DNA from: JAGDMJ01 sp963809695
GTDB lineage: Bacteria; Bacteroidota; Ignavibacteria; UBA10030; UBA6906
Reading direction: 5' to 3'
Length of the DNA: 64,000 bases
NCBI GenBank assembly: GCA_963809695.1
Contig: CAWEKI010000007.1
Location: 434,001-498,000 of the forward strand
The notes beneath the pieces are model-generated. The model saw nothing but the letters and a program-made list of their open reading frames with translations. It searched no databases and was not told the origin of the DNA. Positions within the stretch are counted from its first letter, which is position 1, and the number at the start of each line of letters is the position of its first letter. The position numbers and the translations under genes were made by a program. Positions 39,101-47,938 of the stretch are shown one piece after another.

Positions 39101-39794
39101 AAAGCCCCAGGAGGCCATCAAGCAGTTCAACGATCTCATGGTACAATATCCCCAGGCGGACGTCATTCCGCGCGCTCACCTCGGTCTCGGCAACATTTAC
39201 TACGAGGCGGAGAACTGGCCCGAGTCCATCAAGCACTTCCGGGTGATCGTGGATGATCCCAAGGCGGATCCCACGCTTCTCCCGTTCGCCATGAACAACC
39301 TGATCGAAACCTATGAGGCCGCCGGCATCAACGATGCAGCGCTCAGCGTCACCCGGAAGTACCTCGAGCTCTTTCCCAACAGCGAGGACAGCTTCGACAA
39401 GAGGATCAAGATCGGCATCCTCTACGGCCGCCTTGGCTACTATGACCAGGCCATCTTGCACCTGCAGGGTCTCCTGGACCAGGCGGGGAGCGACCTGGAA
39501 GGAGAGATCCGCTACTACATTGCTGAGGCTAACTACAACAAGGGGGATTACCAGCAAGCCATTCTTGATTTCCTGAAAGTTCCATATCTGGTCACCAAGA
39601 AAGGGAAGATCGACTGGACGGCAAATTCCCTCTACATGTCCGGACAGTCGTATGAGAAAATGGGACGCTTCGATCAGGCCGTGACAATGTACCAGCAGAT
39701 TGTGGACCGGAGCGGCATCGATGAGACGTTTAAATCTGCAGCCAGGAAAGAGATTGACAGGGTGAAGCTTGTCCTGAAGAAACAATCCGACTAA
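36141..39794 (+). CDS. Very long secreted TPR-repeat protein
   Basis: A 1217-residue protein. The ATG at 36141 gives a clean signal peptide (FAHVLLLFATAFLLVCSPGSAFGQ). The whole mature protein is tandem TPR units of about 34-37 residues (e.g. ALNLYNDGLYDLATEQ-like, EALAFERVKVFHPKSKIAAD, FDQAVTMYQQIVDRSG), roughly 30 repeats of the CpoB/BamD type (FxxFxxxYPxSxxAxxAxY). It probably forms a periplasmic superhelical scaffold for protein partners. The role is not known; BamD-like repeats hint at envelope assembly (inference). Its stop shares a base with the next start. Confidence 0.85.
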   Translation: MKLSPRLLMRFAHVLLLFATAFLLVCSPGSAFGQDSRENADFKLAINLYNDGLYDLATEQLKQFINAFPNTSQGIEARFYLGMTQLKLKKFDDARLTFQTFALTYQDNPKAPDAWWNVGESYAAMRDYREAALAFERVKVFHPKSKIAADALLRASRYFAQAGERDNARRNLRTILQEYPSSSAVLAARTQLGQMYFEEGNIEQAQNELKRVIEGDPLADAKAQALLILGNIYQTLSKTDQAQANYQEIIAKHKNSSALQGAYVNLAKLQAGSGKFSEAIESYKKALAQTRNIDSSLILNALIGMGDAYASVKEYAPALDGYVRFLSASPQDERAPGVLWKIAVTSSRAKNYAQSNDACARLLKPGMPELLRHRAQVKLGLNAEEQKNAQLAVQHFQVFLDQFPDDPAAPEVMMRTAAMLEKQLRDPRKASAMYEALASRYQRSPLADDALAGAARCQEDLKDFDQALQLYHELVEKYPASESRRNAESRISMIETFEQKEKDAGVEKLALLVGDVVAEKDKVGLAFRLAEIYFHDLKNYEAAAAQFTNAINSGMTDARFVDALYLRAQAYEYLTWKDDKYRRPAVESYQTFLRSYPSDPRSQAAALSLFQLSATTVASAKIAFTETLALYPSFARRDALLLRLGDLQEKADSVNDALAAFSTITHEMPGSPSAEEAGFKSVGIMAELGQADSALAEGAACIAAYPAGAHTAEVLARLAELAVQQRDGPRAVEMYRRLSNEFSYTRAASNARRNLADALVVQGDFTEAVSLYSELLDQQENNALAENGADPSLLLALGTAYQRAGDTASAKKYLFQVLAREHAGQTAGQAYAALGWIYKDEGSVDIATSYFRQAEKISPGTASTKDVADLLFASGNYADAIKQFTELSQAAKDETSRRYFDGKIIIAQFRDDKVAQADKGIDAFRKKYKGSEEDLAAFELERGSFYFRQEDYPRALKSFTEVAKKYDETPSAPDAMFWIGKIYQATGKPQEAIKQFNDLMVQYPQADVIPRAHLGLGNIYYEAENWPESIKHFRVIVDDPKADPTLLPFAMNNLIETYEAAGINDAALSVTRKYLELFPNSEDSFDKRIKIGILYGRLGYYDQAILHLQGLLDQAGSDLEGEIRYYIAEANYNKGDYQQAILDFLKVPYLVTKKGKIDWTANSLYMSGQSYEKMGRFDQAVTMYQQIVDRSGIDETFKSAARKEIDRVKLVLKKQSD

Positions 39795-41008
39795 TGGCCC
39801 TTGAGCTGAATACCGATGCGATCCTCCGCGTTCTCACGGAAAAGACAATCGGAGAACATGGCAGTTGCCGTCTCGATGCGCTGATGGCCGCAGACATCCC
39901 GCAAGGGATCAAGAGCTTCTTCAACGCGGAGGTCCGGCGCAGGCTCGAGGAAGACCTGGGAAAGTCCTCCTGGTTCACCGGTATCCGGCAGAGCGACGCC
40001 GGATCAGCACGGATGGCCCAGGCGCTCATCGTCTCCCTCACCAATGCCTACCAGCTCACACGCCTGGAATTTCTGGATACACTCGACCTTGCCGTCCACT
40101 TCGTCGCCAACTACCTGTGCAGGCCTCAGTGGACTCTGGAGAATTTCCTCTTTGACCGTGCTCCGCGCATTTCAGTTGCAGCGCTTTCGGAGGGACTCAT
40201 GTACCTTGCCGACTATCGCTACCTGGGCGATCTGGCCGTGCGATCCCTGCGGCACCGTGGACAGATAGAGATCAGCCGGGAAAATTTTCAGGTTCTGATC
40301 GGGAGGATCGACGAAGAGGTTATCCGCCAGCACAACGCCAGGGAACTGGCTTCCCTCACGCGCCCCCTGTTCATGTTTTTCCAAATCCCCGGCACCCGGC
40401 CTGACGGCGCGATCCCCGTTGAGGCACTGCTCATATTTTTCGACGATAAGAAACTCCGAATCCTGAAAGAGTACATCCGGGGTATCTGCCACCTCAGGGG
40501 TCTGACGCATGTGACGTTTGAAGAACTGACGCAGTTGGTCGAAGACCTGTTTGCCGGCAAGCCAGCGGTGCAAACCGCGCCGGATTCCCCGCCGGGCCAG
40601 GCACCCCCGATCTCCCCCGCCAGCGAGCGGGGGACGGATCCTCCTCCACAGCCTGCGCTTGAACGCACGGGATCCGCCGGGGAGACGCACAGGGCAAACA
40701 TCGCACTTTCCCTCACTTTCGCAGGTCTGCAGCGAAGTCTTGCGCCCCGGTCGGCCCTGCCGGAGATCAGCACATTGATGCAGCCGGAGCAGCGCGATCG
40801 TTTCGTCACACAGGTGTTCAGGGGCGATGCCGCGCACTTCGCCGAAGCGCTCGTCATGCTCGACTCTCTCAAGACCTGGAGCGACGCACAGGCATACCTC
40901 GAAGCGCTCTGCCGCACGAACAACCTCGACCCGCACGCAGGCGATGTCGTCGAATTCATGGACACCATTCGCAGGCGATACGCAATTTCGGAAAGGGTGC
41001 CTAAATGA
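39794..41008 (+). CDS. Conserved-looking protein of unknown function, coupled to obgE
   Basis: A 404-residue, apparently soluble protein with no signal peptide. Residues 1-250 are helical (NAYQLTRLEFLDTLDLAVHF, SEGLMYLADYRYLGDLAVRS, LKEYIRGICHLRGLTHVTFE). Residues about 255-295 are a proline/serine-rich linker, and a C-terminal helical part contains FRGDAAHFAEALVMLDSLKT. I do not recognise the family. It overlaps the TPR gene by 1 nt (TAATG) and obgE by 4 nt, so the three are translated together. Codon use looks like its neighbours. Confidence 0.65.
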   Translation: MALELNTDAILRVLTEKTIGEHGSCRLDALMAADIPQGIKSFFNAEVRRRLEEDLGKSSWFTGIRQSDAGSARMAQALIVSLTNAYQLTRLEFLDTLDLAVHFVANYLCRPQWTLENFLFDRAPRISVAALSEGLMYLADYRYLGDLAVRSLRHRGQIEISRENFQVLIGRIDEEVIRQHNARELASLTRPLFMFFQIPGTRPDGAIPVEALLIFFDDKKLRILKEYIRGICHLRGLTHVTFEELTQLVEDLFAGKPAVQTAPDSPPGQAPPISPASERGTDPPPQPALERTGSAGETHRANIALSLTFAGLQRSLAPRSALPEISTLMQPEQRDRFVTQVFRGDAAHFAEALVMLDSLKTWSDAQAYLEALCRTNNLDPHAGDVVEFMDTIRRRYAISERVPK

Positions 41009-42030
41009 AGTTTGTCGACTTCGCCCGGATCCATGCCAAGGCCGGTCACGGAGGCGTAGGATGCGTCAGCTTCCGCCGCGAGAAGTTCGTGCCGAAAGGA
41101 GGACCGGATGGCGGGGACGGCGGCAAGGGAGGGTCCATTCTGGTGCGCGCCAACAGGCATCTGGCGACTCTCCTGGATTTTCAATACAAGCGGGACTACA
41201 AGGCGCCGCGCGGCGAGCACGGGCTCGGGGCCAACAAGACGGGAAGGAGCGCCCCGGATGTCACGCTTGAGGTGCCGGTTGGCACCCTGCTCCGAAATGT
41301 TGACACGGGCGAGATTATTGCCGACCTGGTGAGTGATGGTCAGGAAATGGTGCTCGCGCGCGGCGGACGAGGCGGGAGAGGCAATGCGGCATTTGCCACA
41401 TCCACGGACCAGGCACCACGGCATTTCGAGCAAGGAGAGGAAGGAGAAGAGGTCGAAGTCGAGTTTGAGCTGAAATTGCTCGCGGACGTCGGCCTCGTGG
41501 GGCTTCCGAACGCCGGCAAGTCTACGCTTATCTCGGTCATCTCCGCTGCCCGGCCAAAAATCGCGGACTATCCGTTCACGACACTCGTGCCTAACCTGGG
41601 CATCGTCCGGGTCGACGAGGGACGCAGCTTTGTGGTCGCTGACATTCCCGGACTTATTGAAGGCGCGCATCTGGGCAAGGGGCTGGGAATCCAGTTTCTC
41701 CGGCACATTGAGCGGACCAAAGTGCTGGTCTTTCTCCTCGAAGCCAATCGCCCGGATCCCGGGAAAGACTACCAGGTACTTTTCAACGAGCTCAGGCTCT
41801 TTCATGAAGAGCTTCCGTCAAAGCCGAAGCTTATCGCTCTTTCCAAGATCGATACCGTTGACGCAGCGGCACGTACAAGGCTCAAGAAGCTCCGGTTTCG
41901 CGGGATCCCTGTGCTGCCCATCTCTGCTGTGACGGGGGAAGGAGTCAAAGAACTTGTGGCAGCAATGTGGCGCAGCGCAAAAGACGGTAAGGGCAAACCG
42001 GCACAGGCACGAGAAAAGAAGATGTCCTGA
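41005..42030 (+). CDS. obgE: GTPase Obg/CgtA
   Basis: A ribosome-associated GTPase needed for 50S maturation. The 341-residue protein has the glycine-rich Obg fold (residues 1-158, GGDGGKGGSILVRANRHLAT, RGGRGNAAFATS). The G domain has G1 GLPNAGKST at 166-174, G2 DYPFTT, G3 DIPGLIEGAHLGKGLG, G4 in ALSKIDTVD and G5 PISAVTGEGVKEL. The C-terminal OCT domain of Bacillus-type Obg is absent, as in many Gram-negatives. Confidence 0.96.
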   Translation: MKFVDFARIHAKAGHGGVGCVSFRREKFVPKGGPDGGDGGKGGSILVRANRHLATLLDFQYKRDYKAPRGEHGLGANKTGRSAPDVTLEVPVGTLLRNVDTGEIIADLVSDGQEMVLARGGRGGRGNAAFATSTDQAPRHFEQGEEGEEVEVEFELKLLADVGLVGLPNAGKSTLISVISAARPKIADYPFTTLVPNLGIVRVDEGRSFVVADIPGLIEGAHLGKGLGIQFLRHIERTKVLVFLLEANRPDPGKDYQVLFNELRLFHEELPSKPKLIALSKIDTVDAAARTRLKKLRFRGIPVLPISAVTGEGVKELVAAMWRSAKDGKGKPAQAREKKMS

Positions 42031-42462
42031 TCGACCAACCCTGTATTTGCAGTGAGAGACCGGCACGGACGGTTCATATCGGGGGACGATTTGGAGCAAT
42101 TCGGGGCAACGATCGTCGGATCTCTCTTGCTCTTTTTGTTGCCTTCATAAAGGTTTTTGTGTAGATTGGTATCGAGTCATCCGACACCGTTCTCTCTCGT
42201 GGTGAGGCATCAGCATGTGCCAGATTTTATCAATGCACATTATCACCGTTGACATAGCATCTCGATGGATCGCCGGAATCCCTGCGGCGGTGCAGTTGCA
42301 TTCTGCACCAGGGCGGGACGGGGGCACCAGCCGAGTCCCGGGCAAGGCCTCCGGAGATCCATGCTCTCCTCATCGTACACGATCCGTCTGTCCAGCCCTG
42401 CATCCCGCATTGATATCAGGCAACGAGCGTTCCCCGGGCGCTAACCGTGAAAGGGATATCTT
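42031..42462 (+). promoter_or_regulatory. Gap before nusB with promoter and long untranslated leader
   Basis: A promoter candidate has TTGCCT (42139-42144) and TAGATT (42162-42167), 17-bp spacer. That would leave about 290 nt of leader before nusB. I see no known riboswitch or convincing small gene in the leader; short frames on both strands show no motif. Confidence 0.45.
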
Positions 42463-42951
42463 GTGAGACGAAGGATCATCCGGGAAAAAGTGGTGCAGGC
42501 GCTCTACGCCTACGAGATCGCCGGCGACCCCGTGGAACACGTTATCGAGTGCATTCTGATCGGCCTGTCGGAAAATAAGACAGCGCACGAGTTCGCCAAA
42601 AGGCTGGTCGTCCAGACCATCAACCACAGCGTCGAAATCGACCGGATCATCAAGGAGAAGGTGGCCAACTGGGATTTCAAGCGCATCGCGATCCTGGACC
42701 GTCTCATCCTGCGCATGGGGATCTGCGAGCTTCTGTACTTCCGTGAGATCCCGCCGAAAGTCTCGATGAACGAGGCCATCGAGCTGGCGAAGCTGTTCAG
42801 CACGCAACGGAGCGGTCAGTTCGTGAACGGCGTCCTTGATGCCGTCTTGAATGACATGAAAGCTTCGGGAGGACTTCCCAAGTCCGGGCGGGGGTTGTAC
42901 GACGGAGAGCGGGAACAAACGAACGTCAAATCCAAAATCAGGAAGAGCTGA
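42463..42951 (+). CDS. nusB: Transcription antitermination factor NusB
   Basis: Binds boxA RNA with NusE and keeps RNA polymerase elongating through rRNA operons such as the one in this window. The 162-residue all-helical protein shows RRIIREKVVQALYAYEIAGD, DRIIKEKVANWDFKRIAILD, LILRMGICELLYFREIPPKV, and SMNEAIELAKLFSTQRSGQF with VNGVLDAVLND. The start is GTG with AAAGGG upstream. The C-terminal 20 residues are non-conserved. Confidence 0.95.
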   Translation: MRRRIIREKVVQALYAYEIAGDPVEHVIECILIGLSENKTAHEFAKRLVVQTINHSVEIDRIIKEKVANWDFKRIAILDRLILRMGICELLYFREIPPKVSMNEAIELAKLFSTQRSGQFVNGVLDAVLNDMKASGGLPKSGRGLYDGEREQTNVKSKIRKS

Positions 42952-42960
42952 CCTCCCGCG

Positions 42961-44241
42961 ATGGCCGAGGTCTCCACACCGTCCGGATCAATCCCACCAA
43001 AGCGCCGGGGCCAGATTTTTGCCTGGACGCTCTTTGATTTTGCCAACACCGCTTTTTCCGTCATCATCGTCACAGTCATCTACTCGCGCTACTTCACCGA
43101 CCACGTGGCCGGGGGGCAGCGCTGGCTCTGGGGACTGGCCGTAAGTCTTTCCATGATCTGCGCCGCGATTCTCTCTCCCCCGCTGGGCGCCGCAGCAGAT
43201 TTTTCCCGCAACCGAAAACGATTTCTTCTCCTCTTCACCGTCGCATCTGTCATCTGCACGGGTTTGATGTTTTTCGTGCGGGACGGGATGGTGGCAACCG
43301 GGATCCTTCTCTTCGTTGTGGCAAATATTGGATTCGAGGGAGGCCTCGTGTTCTATGACGCATTCCTCCCGGGGCTGACCTCCCGGTCGTCGTATGGCCG
43401 CGTCTCGGGCTACGGTTTTGCCATGGGATACGTCGGGGCGCTGGTGGTTCTTCTCATTGTCATGTTCATGCTCCCTCCCCAGTCCAGCCCGGATTATCTC
43501 CACTACGTGCGCATGTCTTTCGTCGTCGCCGCAGGATTCTTTTTGGTTTTCTCGATCCCCTTGTTCCTCTTCGTGCATGAGCCGCCGCTCGAAGGAGAGA
43601 GACCGGCTTCCCTGATCGCGGCGGGCATGGAGCGGTCTGCACAGACGTTCCGGGCGCTCTTCATAAAGAAGGAGTATCCGTCCATCGCCCGGTTTCTGGT
43701 GGCCTTTTTCATCTACAATGACGGCATCCTGACGGTCATCGCATTCGCGGCGATCTTCGCGGAACACACCCTGCACATGAGCGACGCGGACATCATCCTG
43801 TTCTTTGCCATCGTGCAGACCAGCGCGGTCCTGGGCTCGCTGGTGTTCGGAGTGATCACGGACAAGCTTGGACCCAAGCGAACGATCACGATCACGTTGG
43901 TCCTCTGGATTGCGATCGCCTGCGCGGCGTACTTCGTGACCGGTGTGACCATGTTTTACGGGGTGGCCCTGGGAGCGGGCGCGGCCATAGGCTCATCCCA
44001 GTCGGCCAGCCGCAGCCTGATGGCGCTGTTGACGCCGCGAACGCGGGAGGCGGAGTTTTTCGGATTCTATGACGGGCTTTGCGGAAAAGCGTCAGCCGTG
44101 ATCGGCCCGCTCGTGTACGGCATCATTGCGGATATGACCGGAGAACGGGTCGCCGTGGTTGCCATTGGCCTTTTCTTTGTGGCGGGTTTGGCGATCCTGC
44201 AAGGAGTGAAAGAGCCTCCACACAGGGAACGAGCCCTTTGA
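42961..44241 (+). CDS. MFS transporter of the UMF1/Atg22-like family
   Basis: A 426-residue inner-membrane transporter with 12 hydrophobic helices. FAWTLFDFANTAFSVIIVTV, SPPLGAAADFSRNRKRFLLL, and GAGAAIGSSQSASRSLMALL are typical of the UMF1 group, whose bacterial substrates are mostly unknown. It starts 9 bp after nusB. Confidence 0.85.
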   Translation: MAEVSTPSGSIPPKRRGQIFAWTLFDFANTAFSVIIVTVIYSRYFTDHVAGGQRWLWGLAVSLSMICAAILSPPLGAAADFSRNRKRFLLLFTVASVICTGLMFFVRDGMVATGILLFVVANIGFEGGLVFYDAFLPGLTSRSSYGRVSGYGFAMGYVGALVVLLIVMFMLPPQSSPDYLHYVRMSFVVAAGFFLVFSIPLFLFVHEPPLEGERPASLIAAGMERSAQTFRALFIKKEYPSIARFLVAFFIYNDGILTVIAFAAIFAEHTLHMSDADIILFFAIVQTSAVLGSLVFGVITDKLGPKRTITITLVLWIAIACAAYFVTGVTMFYGVALGAGAAIGSSQSASRSLMALLTPRTREAEFFGFYDGLCGKASAVIGPLVYGIIADMTGERVAVVAIGLFFVAGLAILQGVKEPPHRERAL

Positions 44242-44290
44242 CAATGGTCATAGCGTTTGCCTCTGGGCTCGATATTTCATAACTTTTAGG

Positions 44291-44737
44291 ATGCGTGCGT
44301 TGAGACTTCTCCCGGCCATCCTCTTGTTGCTAGGTCCCGCGAACGTCCTTGCCGGCGATTCTTCCAGCAACGAATACGTCAGGCTCGACGCGCGTCCGGC
44401 TTCGGCAACCATGCGTGCTGGCACAAGCGGACTCATCGAGCTCCGGTTCTTTCCGGCCGATGGTATTCACATCAACGTGGACCCGCCCGTGGAGTTCTTG
44501 CTGGACTCAGCGGCGGCCCTGACCCTGAAAGGAAGGCCGGCAATGACGACGGATTCGCGCACCGGATACCTCTCCGCCGCGGTTCCGGTGAAGCAGAAAG
44601 TCACGCTCCCCGGCGACCTTCGGCCGGGCCCCCTTCCCGTGAGGGGGACTGTGACATACTTTTTCTGTTCGGACAGGGAAGGATGGTGCAACAGGCAGAA
44701 GCAGCCGGTGGAATTCACGATTATGGTCACACGCTGA
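44291..44737 (+). CDS. Periplasmic protein resembling the DsbD N-terminal domain
   Basis: A 148-residue exported protein (signal peptide ALRLLPAILLLLGPANVLAG). The mature part is all-beta by appearance, with a PADGIHINVDPPVEF strand pair. It ends in a cysteine pair in FFCSDREGWC, recalling the redox pair of the DsbD N-terminal (DsbD-alpha) immunoglobulin-like domain. Without the DsbD membrane part it would be a stand-alone thiol-disulfide shuttle; this is inference. Confidence 0.5.
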   Translation: MRALRLLPAILLLLGPANVLAGDSSSNEYVRLDARPASATMRAGTSGLIELRFFPADGIHINVDPPVEFLLDSAAALTLKGRPAMTTDSRTGYLSAAVPVKQKVTLPGDLRPGPLPVRGTVTYFFCSDREGWCNRQKQPVEFTIMVTR

Positions 44738-44750
44738 CGCGCATCCGGGC

Positions 44751-45500
44751 ATGAAGCACGACGCGAAACGGTTCTATTTCATATCGGACGTCCATCTGGG
44801 GCTGGGAACCAGAGATCAGGAACGGAGGAAGGAAGAACGGTTGTTAAGTTTCTTGAGGGCGATTCTCCCCTCCACCGAGAGATTGTTCATCGTCGGCGAC
44901 TTGTTCGACTTCTGGTTTGAATACCGGACGGTTATCCCGAAGGGATTTCACCGGACGCTGAGTGCGTTGCAGGATCTGACTGACCACGGCGTCGCGGTGG
45001 AGTATCTCGCGGGAAACCATGACTACTGGATTGGGGACTTCTTCACCGCGGAACTGGGCATGATCCTCCGCTTCGACCCGTATGAAATCGAAATTCAGGG
45101 AAAGCGGGTATACCTGCACCACGGCGACGGGCTTGCAGAGAACGATCTCGGCTACAGGATGATCAAGCCCATTTTGAGAAACCGATGGAGCATTCGGGCC
45201 TACCGCCTGCTTCACCCCGATTTCGGCGTGCGGCTTGCCCGAAGATCGTCGCAGACGAGCAGGGCCTATACCTCCACCAAGGATTACGGGAAGGAGGAGG
45301 AAGGGATGCTGGCCTTCGCCCGGCAAAAGATCCATGACGGAGTGGACATCGTGGTGATGGGACACCGGCACAAGCCGAGGATAATAACAGTGGAAAGCGG
45401 CACGTACGTGAACCTGGGGGACTGGATCGACTTCTTTACGTACGGAGAAATGGTCGAAGGACGAATGAGCCTGAACACCTGGAACGGTGAGAGAGGATGA
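44751..45500 (+). CDS. lpxH: UDP-2,3-diacylglucosamine diphosphatase LpxH-like metallophosphatase
   Basis: Would hydrolyse UDP-2,3-diacylglucosamine to lipid X, the step after LpxD. The 249-residue calcineurin-type phosphoesterase has all metal motifs: DVHLG, GDLFDFWFEY, GNHDYW, HGDG and GHRHKPRI, with the FDFWFEY feature characteristic of LpxH rather than generic phosphatases. It is separated from the other lpx genes by some 22 kb. lpxB and lpxK are not in the window. Confidence 0.85.
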   Translation: MKHDAKRFYFISDVHLGLGTRDQERRKEERLLSFLRAILPSTERLFIVGDLFDFWFEYRTVIPKGFHRTLSALQDLTDHGVAVEYLAGNHDYWIGDFFTAELGMILRFDPYEIEIQGKRVYLHHGDGLAENDLGYRMIKPILRNRWSIRAYRLLHPDFGVRLARRSSQTSRAYTSTKDYGKEEEGMLAFARQKIHDGVDIVVMGHRHKPRIITVESGTYVNLGDWIDFFTYGEMVEGRMSLNTWNGERG

Positions 45501-45503
45501 TGC

Positions 45504-47816
45504 ATGGATGACGGTCGGGGAAAAATCGGAGCGCCGCAAGGCACACAGCAGGATCATGGCGAGCAGTCGCCCGGAAGGCTGCGGAGGGTTGTTCCGATGA
45601 ATTGGTGGTGGACGAGACGCCGGAAGATATGGGCGATCACTGCCATGCTTCTGCTCGTGATCACGGTGGGATACGGAATTTACCTTTTCTCCGGGCTTCC
45701 TTCCCTGGAGCGGATCGAGAACCCTAGGGCGGAGCTCGCCACCAAGGTATTCTCGGCCGACGGCGAGGTGTTGGATCAATTTTACATCAAGAACCGCTCG
45801 CACCTTGCGCTTCAGGACATCCCGAAATCGGTGATCAACGCTCTGATTGCGACCGAGGATAAGGACTTCTATGATCACTGGGGCGTTGACATGGTCCGCT
45901 TCATGAAGGCGATGGTGAAAAATGTTTTCGCGCTCCGCCTGAAGGAAGGTGCAAGCACCATCACCCAGCAGCTTTCCCGCAATCTCTACCTTGGACACAA
46001 TGACCGGAACCTCTTCGATACCGTCACGAGGAAGATCCGTGAATTCATCACCGCCATTCAGCTTGAGCGGAGCTTTACCAAGGATGAGATTCTGGAGTTC
46101 TATCTGAACGTCGTCTATTTCGGGCGGGGCTCGTACGGCATCCAGGCCGCGTCGCAGGTGTACTTCGGCAAGCAGCCCGCCGAGCTCAGCCTGGCGGAGA
46201 TCTCGACGCTGATCGCTGTCCTGAAAGGGCCGGGCTACTACGATCCCACCAATCATCCCGACCGGGCAGCGGCCCGCCGCAATGTCGTCATTTCCCAGAT
46301 GGAGAAATACGGTTATATCACAGGGGCCGAAGCGGATGAAGCGCGGAACGAACAAATCCAGCTCCGCTCCGCCGAAGACACGCATGAAGCGGGGATCGCC
46401 CCGCACTTTGTGGAGTACGTCCGCCAGCAACTTTCGCTTAGGGCGGAGAAGTACGGGTTCGACATGTACCGGGACGGCATCTCGGTCTACACCTCGATTG
46501 ACAGCCGCATGCAACGATATGCCAACCGTGCGATAGAAGAACACCTCGCCGTCTATCAGAAGTTGTTTGACACTCAGTGGGATTGGTCAAAAGAGAAGGA
46601 CGTCCTTGCGCGGGTCATCGATCAGTCGATCCGGACATCACCCGAATATCGAAAGGCCGAGAGCCCGCAGCAAGAGGACAGCGTCTATGCCTCCCTGAAG
46701 GTCAATCAGGCCTGGATCGACTCCATGAAACAGGTCGCCAAGACGATCGAGGTAGGTTTTGTTGCGATCGATCCAAAGACGGGACACATCCTTGCCCTCG
46801 TGGGAGGGAGGAACGCCAAGAATTTCAAATACGGGCTCAATCATGTGACCCAGATCCGCCGGCAGCCGGGATCGGCGTTCAAGCCATTCGTGTACACGGT
46901 GGCGATCGACAACGGTTATCCTCCGTCATTCGAGATCCAGAACCTGCCGGTCACCATCATGATGGCCGACGGGACGCGCTGGACCCCTTCGAATTCCGAC
47001 GGCGAATTCGGCGGGAAGATGACCATCCGCGAAGCCATCAAGATGTCAGTGAACGTTATCGCCGTGCGGACAATGGACCAGGGCTTCGCACCCGTGACAC
47101 AAGTAATTGATTATGCAAAGCGGATGGGGATTTCCTCCCCTCTTCCACCCTACACCTCCTTGGCCCTGGGAGCCGGGGAAGTAACGCCGTTGGAATTGAC
47201 GGCTGCCTACGGGGTGTTCGCGAACCATGGAGTCTATGTGCAACCCATCTCCATTCTGAAGATCGAAGATAAAGACGGGACCGTGCTTGAGGACAACCTG
47301 CCGTCGCAACGGGAGGTACTCAGCGAGGAAACTTCTTTCATCATGACCTCCATGCTCGAAGGGGTTGTGAACGGCGGCACCGGTGGCCATGTCCGCGATT
47401 TCTTCCAACTTCCTGCCGCCGGGAAGACCGGAACCACAACGGATTTCGCCGATGCCTGGTTTGTCGGGTACACGCCGCAAATCGTTGCGGGAATCTGGGT
47501 AGGGTTCGACAACAACAGCGTGCATTTCAAAACGTGGGATGGCCAGGGAGGCCGGGCAGCAGCGCCAATATGGGGACGCTTCATGAAGTACGTCTATGAC
47601 GACCCGAGCATCGCCATGCCGCTGGAGTACTTTGAGAAGCCTGAGAAAGTTCTGAGTGAAACGATCTGCTCGGAGACAAAAAAGCTTGCCACGCCATACT
47701 GTCCCGAAACGGAAAAGGAATATTTCACGGAGAAGACGCTTCCGGGAAAATGCGATAAGCACACGACGGCACGCTGGAAGGATGGTGAAGAGCCGGGCGG
47801 AACGATAAGTTTCTGA
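45504..47816 (+). CDS. Penicillin-binding protein 1A (bifunctional class A PBP)
   Basis: Builds peptidoglycan at the outer face of the inner membrane. The 770-residue protein has a short cytoplasmic N-terminus, one helix (ITAMLLLVITVGYGIYLFSG), a GT51 glycosyltransferase (ATEDKDFYDHWGVD with catalytic Glu, GASTITQQLSRNLYL) and a transpeptidase (QPGSAFKPFVYT with nucleophile Ser, SVN, KTGTT). GAGAGG seven bases upstream supports ATG 45504; an internal ATG at 45597 is the alternative. The C-terminus has four cysteines. Confidence 0.93.
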   Translation: MDDGRGKIGAPQGTQQDHGEQSPGRLRRVVPMNWWWTRRRKIWAITAMLLLVITVGYGIYLFSGLPSLERIENPRAELATKVFSADGEVLDQFYIKNRSHLALQDIPKSVINALIATEDKDFYDHWGVDMVRFMKAMVKNVFALRLKEGASTITQQLSRNLYLGHNDRNLFDTVTRKIREFITAIQLERSFTKDEILEFYLNVVYFGRGSYGIQAASQVYFGKQPAELSLAEISTLIAVLKGPGYYDPTNHPDRAAARRNVVISQMEKYGYITGAEADEARNEQIQLRSAEDTHEAGIAPHFVEYVRQQLSLRAEKYGFDMYRDGISVYTSIDSRMQRYANRAIEEHLAVYQKLFDTQWDWSKEKDVLARVIDQSIRTSPEYRKAESPQQEDSVYASLKVNQAWIDSMKQVAKTIEVGFVAIDPKTGHILALVGGRNAKNFKYGLNHVTQIRRQPGSAFKPFVYTVAIDNGYPPSFEIQNLPVTIMMADGTRWTPSNSDGEFGGKMTIREAIKMSVNVIAVRTMDQGFAPVTQVIDYAKRMGISSPLPPYTSLALGAGEVTPLELTAAYGVFANHGVYVQPISILKIEDKDGTVLEDNLPSQREVLSEETSFIMTSMLEGVVNGGTGGHVRDFFQLPAAGKTGTTTDFADAWFVGYTPQIVAGIWVGFDNNSVHFKTWDGQGGRAAAPIWGRFMKYVYDDPSIAMPLEYFEKPEKVLSETICSETKKLATPYCPETEKEYFTEKTLPGKCDKHTTARWKDGEEPGGTISF

Positions 47817-47910
47817 TCTCACCACCAAGACGCCATATCGTCCCGGGAGCCCACACTGGTTCCCACCATGCTTCAGTGCTCCTTCGTTCCCTCATGTCTT
47901 GGTGGTGAGA
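47817..47910. repeat. 94-bp palindromic element after the PBP gene
   Basis: TCTCACCACCAAGAC (47817-47831), beginning directly after the PBP stop codon, is matched by a perfect inverted copy at 47896-47910. It lies between convergent genes, like the 3053-3137 element, and could act as a terminator or be a non-autonomous mobile palindrome. No U-run follows either arm. Confidence 0.65.
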
Positions 47911-47938
47911 CCGTAGCCTTTCGGCCTGGGATACACAC

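Noticed and set aside
36141..39794. The TPR protein as BamD
   Set aside because: It is about five times too long and lacks a lipobox cysteine, so only BamD/CpoB-like repeats are claimed.
42168..42462. A riboswitch or small gene in the nusB leader
   Set aside because: No known riboswitch core and no credible start site; recorded only as an unexplained leader.
44844..46544. A 566-codon minus-strand frame across lpxH and the PBP gene
   Set aside because: Spans two genes with all catalytic motifs on the other strand.
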